This document shows positions 32,306 to 43,841 of a stretch of 64,000 nucleotides of DNA, piece after piece. A model generated the notes under the pieces. That model did no database searches, was not told where the DNA came from, and saw nothing but the letters and a program-made list of their open reading frames with translations. The translations under genes were made by a program, and so were the position numbers. The number at the start of each line of letters is the position of its first letter. Within the stretch, counting starts at the first letter, position 1. Source of the DNA: Isoetes taiwanensis (lineage: Eukaryota > Streptophyta > Lycopodiopsida > Isoetales > Isoetaceae); contig JAJEKV010000005.1 of NCBI GenBank assembly GCA_021234155.1, forward strand, positions 16,850,089 to 16,914,088, given 5' to 3'.

Positions 32306-32849
32306 CATTAGGGTTTTTTTGAGATTAAAAAAGGGCCTTCAAAACATGCCAACTAGGTCAAATGAAGATAAATGAACTACCAATCGTCATCGAAGCCGAC
32401 GTCCGGTCCAAAAAGCTTTATCGTTAGGGATCCTTTGGATCACATTTTATAGCATAACTGTTGATAGAAAAGTCCAAATGAGCTCTCGTTTAGTGCAATA
32501 GATAGATCTCATTGAGATCTTTCCAACCTTAGGTGCTTTGCGCATATTTTACCACTTATGATTGTCAAAACTCCAAAAACTATGGGTTTTATCATTTTTT
32601 ACTATCCTACGAGGCTAAAAGATATGCAAACCATCCAAGGTTGGAAAGATCTCAATGAGATCTATCTATTGCACCAAACAAGAGCTCATTTGAACTTTTC
32701 TATCAACACTTATGCTAGAAAAATGTGATCCAAAGGAGTTAGTTATAACTGCTTTCTTGGTGATTACCGCTGCTTTTCGATTGGTAGTTCATATAGCTTA
32801 GTCAGCAATTCTTAGAAGGCCCTTTTATGATCTCAAAAAATCCCTAATG
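32306..32849. mobile_element. Foldback MITE with about 220-bp inverted arms
   Basis: The left arm 32306-32540 and right arm 32636-32849 are inverted copies. The outermost words are CATTAGGGTTTTTTTGAGAT and the complement of ATCTCAAAAAATCCCTAATG. Inner pairing includes gatctcattgagatctttcc. The loop is about 95 bp. There is no coding capacity. Long arms of this type are typical of Mutator-like or foldback MITEs. A target duplication is not clear. Confidence 0.75.
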
Positions 32850-32903
32850 GAAGGATTATTCTGACAAACCACTGAGCTTTTGTCAATCAACAAAAGCCTG
32901 TAC

Positions 32904-33126
32904 ATCGTGTCCATGTCTTCCATAGACTGCACCGAATTGGGGTTCTCCAAGCTAGGTAAGGTAAAATGTTTCAAACAAACTCTATTGCTCAGAACACGAA
33001 TTGGGCTTCTCCAGCTTCGTAATAAATTGTACTGCTATTATCTTGTACTCTTCCAAATTTGGTAGAATTGTGGAAAAGTTTAAAATTGCTCTAGACCGGT
33101 ACTTTGCTTTGTGGTTTGGTGTGGGC
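32904..33126. repeat. 222-bp direct repeat, right copy
   Basis: This is the second copy of the 31763-31984 unit, with the same ends (gtccatgtcttcc... to ...gtttggtgtgggcaa). Plus-strand open frames beyond it have no recognisable product. Confidence 0.75.
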
Positions 33127-34882
33127 AAGGGGTTGGATGGGAATTTGTGGAGAGAGTCAAGAAAGGAAAAGATGGAATGTTTGTGGTGGCTTATAGCTTA
33201 ATTCAAGTTATTTTTAATATCAAGGTGGGAATGCAACAACACCGCCATAGTCGGTTAACTTTCGACTTAAATGAGACACTTGAAAATATAGTTTCACAAT
33301 GGAAAAAGGAGAATCCATCAGAGCCTATTTTATAATCTATTATCACCGAGTTTGTGTAACATCTATAACAAATTTTGATCGTATTGAACTCATCGAACCG
33401 TGGTACAAATTCTGATCATTGCATAATAAGTTTGTATACCACTGAAACAAATTATGATCTGAATAGGGACTGAAAGCAACCTTCTTTATGCCGCGGTCGC
33501 CATGCAATTTTGCCCGTGAGCATAGCGCTAACCCTAAAGCTAAACGAATGTAATATCCCACAGATCTATTGAATTCAAACACCTTAGGAGCGGTGTCCAC
33601 TATGGTCTACTTTTGTGCGACATGGAAAAAAAAAATGGTCGCATGCTTGGTGGATTGATTAGAAAGTTAATTGTGCATGCTTATGCCTCACCTCAATGTG
33701 CAAGAACAATGGCTAGCATATTGCTTAACCAAGGTATGCCTTTTATCGTAATCCACTCAATGGGCTCCACATCCTCTACATTTCAGATGTAGAAGTAAAA
33801 TCAATGCATTTTTCAAGAACCGGCCGAATCGCCTTTCAGATTAGAATCCTTATTATTGAAGTTGCCTATTGTCGCCAAGCTTTTACAAAGTTGCATATAA
33901 GTGGAACATGATGCACAAGCAAAAAATTGCTTTTAACGCTTCATAAGGAGTTGAGTCATCTCAAATGTGCCCGCAAGTTTAAGCCCTAAAAAATTCAAAC
34001 AAAAGGAAGAATGGCAGTGCTTACTACAGGTCGTCACAATATCAGTAAAGACCGATTTCACACAAGCAACGGGAAATCCACTCTCAATAGGATCCTTCAA
34101 AGAAGCAAGGAGATGCATGGTGCGTGATCCTCGAAGGTATTTAAGAAAGAAGTAACAATGCAAAGGTAGAATAGCATTTGATCAAATTCATACAAGAAAG
34201 CTTATGAACAAAACATTCCGCATATTCGATTTATCAAATGACATTCAATTTATCAAATGCGAAGAACAATAAAAATGCAGAGAACAATGACATACCAGAA
34301 TCGCACTGCCGCTTTTTCCATCTCAAGATCTGCAATGCCCATGTTTAGCGTGATGATTAGCACGGATATTTAAAGTTCAATCTAGAAAACGTGAAGGGAT
34401 TACAAATCCTTTTCTATAAATACATTCCAATAAAAAAATAGTTTGTTTTAAAAATAAAAAATCCAAAGATAAATTCTAAAAAAAGGAATCTCTAGCCCAA
34501 AGGTTAAAAACCAATAGTTTTTCAAAAAAAAAAAGCCCGATCGCCGGAAAACCTTAGCGCATATTCATAATGCTAAAAACAAAAAAGTTTTTCACCGCCG
34601 GAAAAACAATCAGTAATGACGGCCGTCAGATTATCAGATATACCCCTGATATGCCAGAATATGCCAAAACCAACCCTCCCCCTAACGAATTGCCTCCTTA
34701 ATAACAGGGGCAATCCAAAAAAAAGGTCATTTGCACCAAGACGTTGACACAATAGAGGGTTGCCCTCCATGTTTGAAGAGAGTTAAAGATGGTTGCAATG
34801 TTTTGATACATGGTGGTATAATTACGACAAGGTTTGCATTCGTAGTTGTTGTAGTTATATAACTTGTAAAATAAGTATTTCA
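33127..34882. other. Non-coding spacer before LINE 1
   Basis: There is no gene, repeat pair or RNA signature that I can support. It is AT-rich with A-runs near 34430-34540 (aaaaaatagtttg, aaaaaaaaaaagccc). It ends at the LINE target site (34883-34897). Confidence 0.5.
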
Positions 34883-34914
34883 GATCATTATATAATTATC
34901 ATTTGGGGTGTTCT

Positions 34915-37110
34915 AAACGAATGGACGGCGCGAGATCGTAATCAGGCGGCCGTGGGCCGCCGGAACTCCCCCGGGTCCAACCCGTGTAAAAACACGGGGC
35001 TTACGGCCTCGATTTGCCCCCGCCAGCTGCAGCTCCTCACCATCCGGGCACCCCCGTGGGTCCCAAACCGCCCCTTTGCGAAGGGGCCTCCAACAAATCG
35101 GCTTCAGAAATTGGGGCTTTCGCCCAGCATCAGGTAAATCATTTCCTTAGTGCATCAGATAAGAATCCAGGTTCATTAGCAGCCGTCCCTGCTTCACATA
35201 GGATTAATCATCCCCCAAAGGGCAACCGAGTAGATAATGTATCAGCAGGGGAAGATTTGGCCTCTAAGGCAAATGTGAGTGCCATCGGTGCTATCCAAAA
35301 AAATGAAATCTGCAATATTAGGGGCGGGGTAAGAGATAGTCGTGGGAGGGCGTAAAAATTCACTCAACCTTGCGCATCAGTTTCACCAATAGAAGTCTCA
35401 CATATGGAAGAAGCATCCATGGAAGTTTCACATATGGAAGAAGCAGAAACGTAGCAAAAACGAAAAGAGTTGGAAGAAAATGAAAAAACTAGTGAGATTT
35501 GGCTACAAATCCAGAGGATTGGGAGGCGCTTATAATGAAAGAGAAATGGAGTACGCAGAGTATCACAAAAGGGGGATATCTCATCAAAGCATAGAGGCTA
35601 AAAAACTGCTTCTTCAGATCAACTCAGGGATAGAGAGCACAATCAAGAGAAGGTCGAGGTGCAGGGTGGTACAAGAAGCAATACAAGGGATGCGGGAAGA
35701 ATAATGACATCAGAGCAAGAGTGAACAAACCGAGGTTTTAGAATGGATAAAGAACAAGTTACCAACAGAAACAAATTTTAAGTTTGAGAGTTGACGCAGC
35801 TCTAAAAATAGTGGAAGGTGGATTTGCTCAAGATCCAGCAAACTAAATAAAGGCCAACAAAGGTCCTAAGAAGATGGAAGTATGGAAGTTGACGAGGAGT
35901 CCAACTTCCCGCTTGGTAAAATAGATCACGACATGCACGTTAAATATGTTGAGAATTTGGTGACACGGGTCAGTCATAGGCTTTTTACAGAGGCTTCCCG
36001 ACGACCTCAAAAACTGAATACCGGGCTCTCAAAGACACCCGAAGAAATTAGGCCTACCTCAACACGCATCACTAAAGGCACTGGGAAGTAACTTCTTTCT
36101 CATTCTTTTGATAGCGAAGCAAAGGTAGATAAGATGGTGTCCCGCGACGAGACGATTCATGGGAGAATATATTTTATATCAATATTACTCACCGCTTCTC
36201 TCCCCATCAAATCTCGCCATCAAAAATTCGTTGGTTAGAGATCGAACACTTACCTCCGCATGTTGGTACCTGAATTCTTAAAGGTCATTGCTAACACACA
36301 AGGGAGCGCATATCTCACATTCCATCGCCAAAGGACCAAAGATTTGTGTAGCAATACCGGCAATGTCGCATACCGAAAGGTGGTGGTAGTTAAGAGTGGC
36401 AAAATGCTCTTTCAAGTTCCCCCGAAATTGACCAATAGATGGGAAATATACGTAATGTTTCCGATCATAAAGATTGAAGGACTAGATGAGAACCCCCAAG
36501 TCGGGGTCTACAAAAGTTGGGACTCCTCAACAAGAAGTCTGGATGGCCTTAATGATCCTCCCACATCCAATGGTGCACCAGTTAGCCATCCCATCACTCA
36601 AGTGAGTATCACCCCATGCCCCTAGTCGGGGAGGTGAGAATCACCGCCTCCAACATCGTGGGAAAGCTAGCTAATGAATCGACAATGCAGCCCAAGAATC
36701 TCATAAGTTTACCAAAAAGCAGGGCGATGGACCATGGGAAGTGGTAGGTTCCAAACAAAAGGGAGGACTAGGAACATTGCTCAAGGAGCTGAGCACTCCA
36801 GTCAAAACCTCTCTCCTGCACATCTCTCGAAAGTACTCACATTGTTCTAGGAGCAAAAATCCTTTCTCTCAAGACATTCTCGAAACAACAAACACAGAGA
36901 AGGGAATGCTTTCAAGCTTTTAAGGAGGGATTGGGAGAGAGGTAGTGGTATATGGGGAATTGGATGATATAGAGAGAGTCATTCCCCAAACAAAAATAAG
37001 TGGGCGGATCTAAGGAAGAGGAGGATACGGTGGATGAAGATCCCCTTCTAACAAAAAAAAAACAAAAAGGAAACAAGCACAAGTCTAGAAGAAGAAGGGT
37101 CTGATAGCAA
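34915..37110 (+). pseudogene. LINE 1 5' UTR and ORF1 region
   Basis: A GC-rich leader (about 34925-35110, rich in ccgg/gccg) is followed by broken frames. The best is 36260-36625, with VPPKLTNRWEIYVMFPIIKIEGL, and there are Lys/Glu-rich pieces at 35480-35704. Plant L1 ORF1 proteins bind RNA and often end in a CCHC knuckle, and no knuckle was found here. The position between the 5' end and the endonuclease is the main argument for ORF1. Confidence 0.5.
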
Positions 37111-37140
37111 TTTAAAAGGAAAAAGGGTCTGGAACATCTC

Positions 37141-38060
37141 TTTATGAATCATAAAATTCTCGCTTGGAATATTAGGGGAGTAAAATCCTCTGAATACAAA
37201 AAGAGTAGGGTAGCAAGCGCATAAAGGGGATCAACCCGGATGTGATATGCTTACAAGAACATAAGTGTAAAAAGGAAGAAATACAGAGAGCTGTTCAAAG
37301 TAATAGGCAATGAATACATGGGTATTGGTTCGCAAAGAAAGAAAACTTCTAGTGCAGGGACCCTCATCGCTGGGGAAAAAGAAGTAAAAAAGTATGTGAG
37401 TCAAGGTGTAGACAGATTTGGGAGATGGTCTTTAATCTTATGGCAACAAGAAGGTAAAAGTATGGGGCTTGGTGAACGCTATTACCATAACAACCCCAGA
37501 GGCGTGAGGAGCCCTATGGGCCACTCTTAGGCACAAATTAAAAGGTTTCGGGAACAAGGTAGCTTGGCTAATGGTAGGAGATTTCAATATGGTGGAGGCA
37601 AACCGAGGATAGACAAGGGGTATCATCCGCAATTGTGCAAAGGTTTGAGAAAGTACATGGTGCAAACCGTTAGAAGATATAGGCTTCATGGAAGTAGACG
37701 GAGATAAGGGCTATACATGGTGTAACGGATGGATAGGCATGGGTAGGACCTATGCAAGACATGATAGATGCTACATCAACGATGAGGCACTTACCTTCCT
37801 TCCAAATGCGATAGATCCAACCTTCTACAAAATGCTATCTCGGGATCACAATCCACGTGTCATATCTACCCAGATTTGCCGATTAGAACTTCTAAAACAA
37901 GATTCAAACTCAACACTAGATATCCGAAAGATCCGAATTTGTGGAGGCTTGTAAAAGCATATGGCAATCCACTTTCGAAACGGGCTCGTGGATGGAAACC
38001 ATGATTACGCCCTGGGTAATATAAAAATTATGCCAAAAGTTGGGGTAGAACTAAAGTGCA
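37141..38060 (+). pseudogene. LINE 1 apurinic-like endonuclease domain
   Basis: This begins with NHKILAWNIRGV, the usual start of plant L1 ORF2. ICLQEHK carries the catalytic Glu position. Further on are AWLMVGDFNMVEANRG (Asp/Asn pair of the active site), YTWCNGWIGMGRTYARHDRC and SRDHNP (His end motif). The enzyme nicks target DNA to start target-primed reverse transcription. Several frame changes occur, for example after SRVASA and before KGINPDV. Confidence 0.8.
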
Positions 38061-38149
38061 AAAGGAGAGGGAGAGTTGGATAACCTCTACAATCAGCTCC
38101 ACTCACTTAGAGCATTGGGCCCGAATGATGGGATAGAGGAGAAGGGAAT

Positions 38150-39810
38150 AATAGAACGTATAAAGGCACTAGAGGAAGTCAAGATAATGGAGAAACAGAT
38201 GCAAAGCGGGATTGACTTGGCTAAATGAAGGTGATAAATGTACCAAGTTCTTCTTTAAGTCAGCTAAAGAAAAGAAGAGGTCATCTACTCTATCAACCAT
38301 CGCACTGGGCGACGGCTCGACCCTCAAATCCCCAGGGGATCTAAAAAGGTACTTACATAATCATTTCCAAGGTTTTTTTGGGGAACATAACTTACCATTC
38401 CAAGATACATATGAAGAGCTAGTGATATCAAAAGTTTCACCTATAATGAGCTCTAGCCAAACAGATATTCCGAAGTCGCTCTCTCTCTGGAGGATCTTGA
38501 AAAAGCCACCCTCTTATTGGCTAAGAATAAATGTCCGGGTATGGATGGAATTCCCATCGAATTCTACCAAAGCAATTGGGAATGGATTAAAATGATATCT
38601 TTTCTCGTATACACAGCACTTCTTGCAAGCTAAAAATTTAAATCCAAGATCAATACAGTCGATTGCCTTGGTACCCAAGGGTAAGGAGCCAAACACAATT
38701 AACGATTGAGGCCTATCACATTCCTATCCGCATTTTACAAAAATCATAGCCAAGGCTATGGCAGAAGATCAAACCAATTTTAGCGGAAGGTATCTCACAG
38801 CCCAAACTGCTTCTTCTGGGTAGGAGTATTCTCGAGCAATGTGGCAGCAGCTTTTGAAGGGTTGCACTGGGCCAGAAAAACAGGACAAAAAGTAGCCTAT
38901 CTAAAGCTAGATTTCACCACGGCATATGATAGCATTAGATGGAGTTTTCTGCATAAAATGATGCTCAAGCTGGGTTGTAGGGATATTTTTACAGAAGGGG
39001 TAATGAAACTATTGAGATCAGCTCGAGCCTCAATCTTATTTCAAGGTGAATCATCTCCTATATTTGAGATTAAGAGGGGCATCAGGCAAGGTTGTCCCCT
39101 GGCTCCTTTTCTCTTCAATATAGCAGCAAAAGCTCTCTCACAGTTACTCCTGCAAGCATCGGCAGACGGCCTCATTCAGGGTTTAGAAATGTGGGACGGT
39201 TCTCAACAAATCTGTAACCAGTATGCAGACGACTCATTTCTGTTTATCGAGGCAGAGGAAAACAATATGTCATGTGCAGGACAACTACTGGCCACCTTCT
39301 CAATAGCTTCAGGTTGCCTCATAAATTGGAAAAAATGCTCAAGCAAAGGGCCTTTGGAGAACAGCATCCCATATGTTTGGAAAGCTTACCATGGAAAATT
39401 ATCCCGAGGGTGAACACTCCAAATTTGTTAGGAATCCCAAAGTGGGCATCAACATCACTAGTGCAATCTAATATGGGATGAAATGCTACTAGGCCTACAC
39501 AAACACCTAAATTGGTGGAAGGTAGCAAAGTTATCCCTTGCGGGGGAGGATTACTGTGGCAAAACATGTGCTAAGTAATACTTATGTATACATATCATCA
39601 ATCCTACTTGTCCCCGGGAGAAGGTGCAGAGTTAGAAGGGCTGATTCAAACTTCTTCCGGGAGGTAATGAAGAAGGTGCAACGATCAAAATTGCTTGGTG
39701 GAAGTGCAAGAGGGACAAAAAATGTAAGGGGAATAGGTATGTTTGACATAGTCTTACAGAGCAAAGTACTAATAGCCAAATTCATATGGATGATTCTTCA
39801 GAAAAGGTGA
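38150..39810 (+). pseudogene. LINE 1 reverse transcriptase
   Basis: The upstream part has WLNEGDKCTKFFFKSAKEKKRSSTLSTI (38212 on), the conserved block before the fingers domain. The open 190-aa frame at 38841-39413 carries AYLKLDFTTAYDSIRW, IKRGIRQGCPLAPFLFNIAAKAL and NQYADDSFLFI. The catalytic aspartates are therefore present. SGCLINWKKCS marks the end of the palm. The RT copies LINE RNA at the nicked target. It continues in other frames to about 39810 (LGGSARGTKNVRGIG). Confidence 0.9.
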
Positions 39811-40479
39811 AGTCTCCGTGTTTGCACCTCATCAACCAAGCTCTATTATATTCTTGTAAGCATAGTAAGCCCTCCTCCATCAAGGTCTCGCCTTCCATGG
39901 TCTCTCTTTTTTTATCTCAAGCCATGTAAAGAAGCCTCCCCCCTCACGAAGGGTCTTATTTCGGCTTGGAATGCCATAAAGAAACTATTCACGCTTGATA
40001 TCAGCAAATTTAAAGCAGGGGACCTCCCTCCATGGTGGGTACCAAGTGGAATTGCACAATAAACAAGGCCCATTAGGTATAGTGGCTGGACGCCAAGAGA
40101 TGGAAAAACATGGTATACATTCTTGTGCTCGGGTATATGGGAGAGCACCGCCGGTTTGGGAAGCATTTCAAGCCCTGCTTTGATTTAAAGGAGGCGCATA
40201 AGATAATTTGGGAATGTGTGGCTTCCATTACTCCCAAACACAATAAATAGAGGAGATCAAAGTCCATGGGTCGTACATCCTTCGATACAACCAAACAAGT
40301 TTGTGAAGTCATGCTACAAGAGTTTGAAGACTAAGGGATTTCTTCCAAAGATCTCCCAAGTGGGAGTTAGTAATCACGGAGGACATCCTTAAAAACATCC
40401 GAGAAACGCTTGGTTGAAATTCCTCCCTCCACGAAATCAACGCCTTTGGCAAGTGATCCACAGTCCCAAGGGTCAATCA

Positions 40480-40893
40480 TCTAGTCTCCAAATGGGACAA
40501 TAACGTGAGCCCACTTTGCCCTATGTGTGAAGAGGAAGAAGAATCCATAGAACATTGTCTGGTGGAATGTGGGATGCTGCATGAAGTATGGGCCTGGAGT
40601 CTGGATAGGTTCGAATACCCCTTAGGAACCAAAGAACCGCTGCTAGGAATTCTCCCTCCAGAATGGTGTCCCAAGAAGAAGATTTCTTTTCACATAGCCG
40701 TGGCCCCGGACGATCCGGGTCAATATGGAAAAGGAGGAATGCCCGAGTCTTTGCTGAGAATCAGGAGGTATTCATATCATCAACTCAGCTAGTTCACCTG
40801 GTACTTGAAAGACTTAAAAAATTTAGGCTAGCTTTTAAATGTGAAGAAGAGGTAAAGGAAGAAATATGGGGCACTTATTTTAATCTGGTCTAG
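40480..40893 (+). pseudogene. LINE 1 C-terminal zinc-binding (zf-RVT) region
   Basis: The frame at 40505-40792 reads SPLCPMCEEEEESIEHCLVECGMLHEVW, a C-x2-C...H-x4-C arrangement typical of the zf-RVT domain after plant L1 RTs. It is followed by a Lys/Glu-rich tail (ERLKKFRLAFKCEEEVKEE) up to a stop near 40893. This is the last protein-like segment before the 3' UTR and A-tail. Confidence 0.85.
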
Positions 40894-41619
40894 ATCGGGA
40901 AAGAGAATAGTACAAGCTGGAGCTACGTAGCTATCCCCATCTCATATTCGTGGATGGGTGCACCTCTGCCATGTGGCTTTGTATCATTCTCTCTAAGTAA
41001 ATAAAATCTTTTTTATCCCTCAAAAAAAAAAAAAAAAAAGGGATCATTATATAATTCTTTCGTTTAGCGTTTATAAAATCCATAAGCATCCCTAACAATA
41101 TTTGATCATAAACAAAAAGAAGGCATCTAGATAAGCCAGATGTTACATATAGGATAATTTCTTGGTAAAAAGCCTAGGATGCGTGATTGAAGTCGTTGAT
41201 TTTGATGACATTATATGTACTAGGTACGAATGTAAAAAATGTCTCTAATCCACTACAACTCTGGCAAGCCCTTCAAAAAGGAAAAAGAAAAAGGGTCCTT
41301 AAAATTTATTTCCAAGAAAAAGCTTTGCAAAACAAGCTAAGCTCGAAGATCTTTTTCTATGGGAAGTTTCAGGATGTGGGACGGGACATTAAGCTTTATA
41401 AATGTGAATATGAATGTGACTAAACTGTGGGATCAAATGTCATATTTTGTCAAAGTATAGCAGAGACCTTGCTTGCAATATATAGCGAGTTGATTATGCC
41501 TCAACTTTAAATTCACATTAGGATGGTATTGGGAGTCACCATGCTCAAGAACACCTCAATGAAATCATTGAAGTCGGTGACATTATATGCATACTAGATG
41601 TTGACCCGATGACTCCAAT

Positions 41620-41835
41620 TATTGTAAAGTTGGCTATCGACAATGACTATAGCTTTGGCAATCGACAATAACTCCAATTATTATAGCTTTGCCAAAGTCA
41701 TATTTGAGAGAAAAGCTTATCCAAAAAAAAGATTCAGGGATAGCTTTGGCAAAAAATAACTCCAATAATTATAGCTTTGGCAAAGTCATTCTTGAGAAAA
41801 AAGCTTATCCAGAAAAAGATTCAGGGATGTGGGAC
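41620..41835. repeat. Tandem repeat upstream of the host gene
   Basis: The text 'taactccaattattatagctttg'-like, then 'caaagtcat.tttgagagaaaagcttatcc', then 'gattcaggga' is repeated about 85 bp apart, with a partial third unit at 41620-41660. It lies 110-320 bases upstream of the five-exon gene. Confidence 0.65.
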
Positions 41836-41900
41836 CTGAATGACTTGACGAAAGGAAGAAAACGTTATTCTAGAAAGCCAGCATGTTTAGAGGGAAGTAC

Positions 41901-41908
41901 TATTTAAA
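41901..41908 (+). promoter_or_regulatory. TATA-like box of the five-exon gene
   Basis: The tatttaaa motif lies about 35-40 bases upstream of the putative ATG at 41943. It implies either a very short leader or an upstream TATA variant. Confidence 0.35.
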
Positions 41909-41942
41909 CCCAACTTCTTGTGCGCTCTTCATCTTCATCACC

Positions 41943-43062
41943 ATGATTGGGTCTTTGCTATTTGCTGCCTTTGGCGATCAAAAAGACATTGGTCAAATTG
42001 TGAAGTTATTTGACTTCTCCAAGGTAAAAAAATGCTTGCTTGAATGCTTGTAGATCTTCTTAACATTGATCGTGATTTATATTTTATAGATCAATGTCAG
42101 GGATAAGCAGAATAGAATAGAATAGAATAGAATAGTTTTTTTAACGTCCACGGAGACCTCACAATTGGCCTTGTGCCCTCCTTTGGCAAGCTCAATAGTG
42201 AAAGCATAAAAAAAATGGATGACAATCTCAAAGTCATGATAGCTGGAACCACAAAGATCATTGCTCGCATTCCGCCTGAGCAAAGGAATTGGGAGAAAAT
42301 AATCAGCACTTTGATGCAGAACCCACTGATCGAGCCTATGGATGATGGAATCCATAGATCAGATACGTTGATTAAGAATGAAACAAGCTACTTCAAGTTC
42401 GACGGTTCACCTAATGAGAAAGTTGTGCGCGAGGTAAGCACTCTAAATGTCTAATAAAGAGCTTGCACTATATAGGTGTCGATGTTTTCTTTCTCAATGT
42501 ATATATGCACTGAGTTTTCTTTCTATCTAGGTTCATTCCTGGTTTGTCAAGTTGATCGGGGACTAGGATGTTCTAGATGCAATACAAATTGATGTCAACG
42601 TCCTTGGCTGCATTGTTGCCCAGTCTGGTGCATTAATCGAGAGCTTTGAACATTTTTTTATCAAGCATTCACGCCATGAGAAGACCATGCTTGAAATTGG
42701 TGTATTGAGGTACCCAGACATCGATCATCCATACTTCAAGGTACATTATGTTTGCTCATTGAGGAGCAATCAGATATGATATACTTCAAGTTTTGTCATT
42801 GATACCAGGTTTATCGCATTAAACTGGATGCTTGGTCAGACTGTAGCCGCATTTTATTCGTTCAAAATGACTGCAATGGCATAACTGGAGGTGGGTTATT
42901 GTTTTTCAGGCTCCTCTTCTTAAACTGTATTGCTAATGAAATTTTAGAAATGCAACAGAGTTCAACGTTCGTCGTTACAAGCCTCGCAATAGTGTTATTT
43001 CTGGAATGAAGGAAGAAACTCGCAGGCAAGCTATTAAAGAAGCTGATGCGCTCTTTGGTTAG
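41943..43062 (+). CDS. Host gene of unknown function, five exons, one in-frame TAG
   Basis: A plus-strand gene model can be built. Exon A is 41943-42023 (MIGSLLFAAFGDQKDI..., donor aag|gtaaaa). Exon B is about 42131-42433 (NVHGDLTIGLVPSFGKLN, IARIPPEQRNWEKII, donor gag|gtaagc). Exon C is 42531-42740 (acceptor tctag|, donor aag|gtacat). Exon D is 42809-42890 (VYRIKLDAWSDCSRILF). Exon E is 42959-43062 (EFNVRRYKPRNSVISGMKEE, stop TAG). Phases agree at every junction from B to E. Exon B's acceptor lies inside an (aatag)5 repeat (42111-42135). A TAG at 42564-42566 in exon C interrupts an otherwise perfect frame and could be a nonsense mutation or a base error. I recognise no family. The protein is about 250 aa, soluble, with no signal peptide. 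Confidence 0.6.
42111..42135 (+). repeat. (aatag)5 microsatellite at an intron 3' end
   Basis: Five exact aatag units lie where the acceptor of exon B is expected. Each supplies an AG. Only an acceptor before the last unit gives the phase-0 frame into NVHGDLTIG. It is followed by seven T. Confidence 0.8.
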
Positions 43063-43436
43063 GGTGATCAAAGTTTCTAAAGCTGTAGACTCATAACCTA
43101 CATAATCTAGGACTTGATAGTAAGTAAATAAGGAAGAAGCTGTGCTGCGACGGTCTATGGTGTGTTTGTTTTCTTGTATAAATATACTTAAGGATTGTGA
43201 ACTATAAGCAAGTCCTCCTCTTTTCCTTGATCATTTTTTCAAGCATGCTTCTTGATTTGGTCTAATATGTCGTTATCTTATCGTGCATTTACAAAAATTA
43301 CAGTCTAGACGACTTCGCGAATTTATACTCTTCATATAATATATAGTGTCCCTTGTATAATAACTTTTTGTAAATTCTATCTTTTAAAATAAAAATGTGC
43401 ATTTTCTTTGTCATACCACATTGGCAACATCCCTTA

Positions 43437-43838
43437 GGGCCAGATTCCACATGCGGCAGTGGAAGTATCATATAAAAACTCAATTTTCGCTCTCTATTTT
43501 TGAGCATATAACTTCGGTGATTCCACGAAGTGGCACTAGAGTTATCAAATTTCGAGATCTACGGCGATGGTTAGATTGATGCCGAAGACGTGGCCGAAAT
43601 CCCGCAGCAGCTAGTTAACTATTTTAAAAAGGCCAGGGGACATCCCTTGTCATTTAAATCCAAAGCTTGGAAGTTAAGCGGCAGTGTTCCGGAGTGTTTT
43701 AGCTTCAAAGCAAGCGTTTTGGTAATTGCCAGCACCAGTTAATGGAATCAGAGCAAAGGAGCCAGTTAAGGCGTGCCATCACGGGATTGGGTTTCAGCAA
43801 AGTGACAGGCCCTTAACTCCTCTAGTCGAATCTGGCCC
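43437..43838. mobile_element. Tourist-like (PIF/Harbinger) MITE, 402 bp
   Basis: The terminal inverted repeats GGGCCAGATTC (43437-43447) and its exact complement (43828-43838) are flanked by the 3-bp target duplication TTA (43434-43436, 43839-43841). The TTA duplication and GGGCC-type ends are the hallmarks of PIF/Harbinger MITEs. No transposase is encoded. Confidence 0.85.
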
Positions 43839-43841
43839 TTA

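Larger units (their letters stand above)
34898..41041 (+). mobile_element. Complete L1-type LINE with A18 tail and 15-bp target duplication
   Basis: The element is flanked by the identical 15-mer gatcattatataatt at 34883-34897 and 41042-41056. It starts with a GC-rich 5' region and contains an ORF1-like region, endonuclease, reverse transcriptase and C-terminal zinc motif in order. It ends with 'aataaa' near 41000 and 18 A residues at 41022-41039. The 6.1-kb length is normal for a plant L1. This structure shows one full-length target-primed insertion. Coding frames are interrupted many times, so it is inactive as read. Confidence 0.95.
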
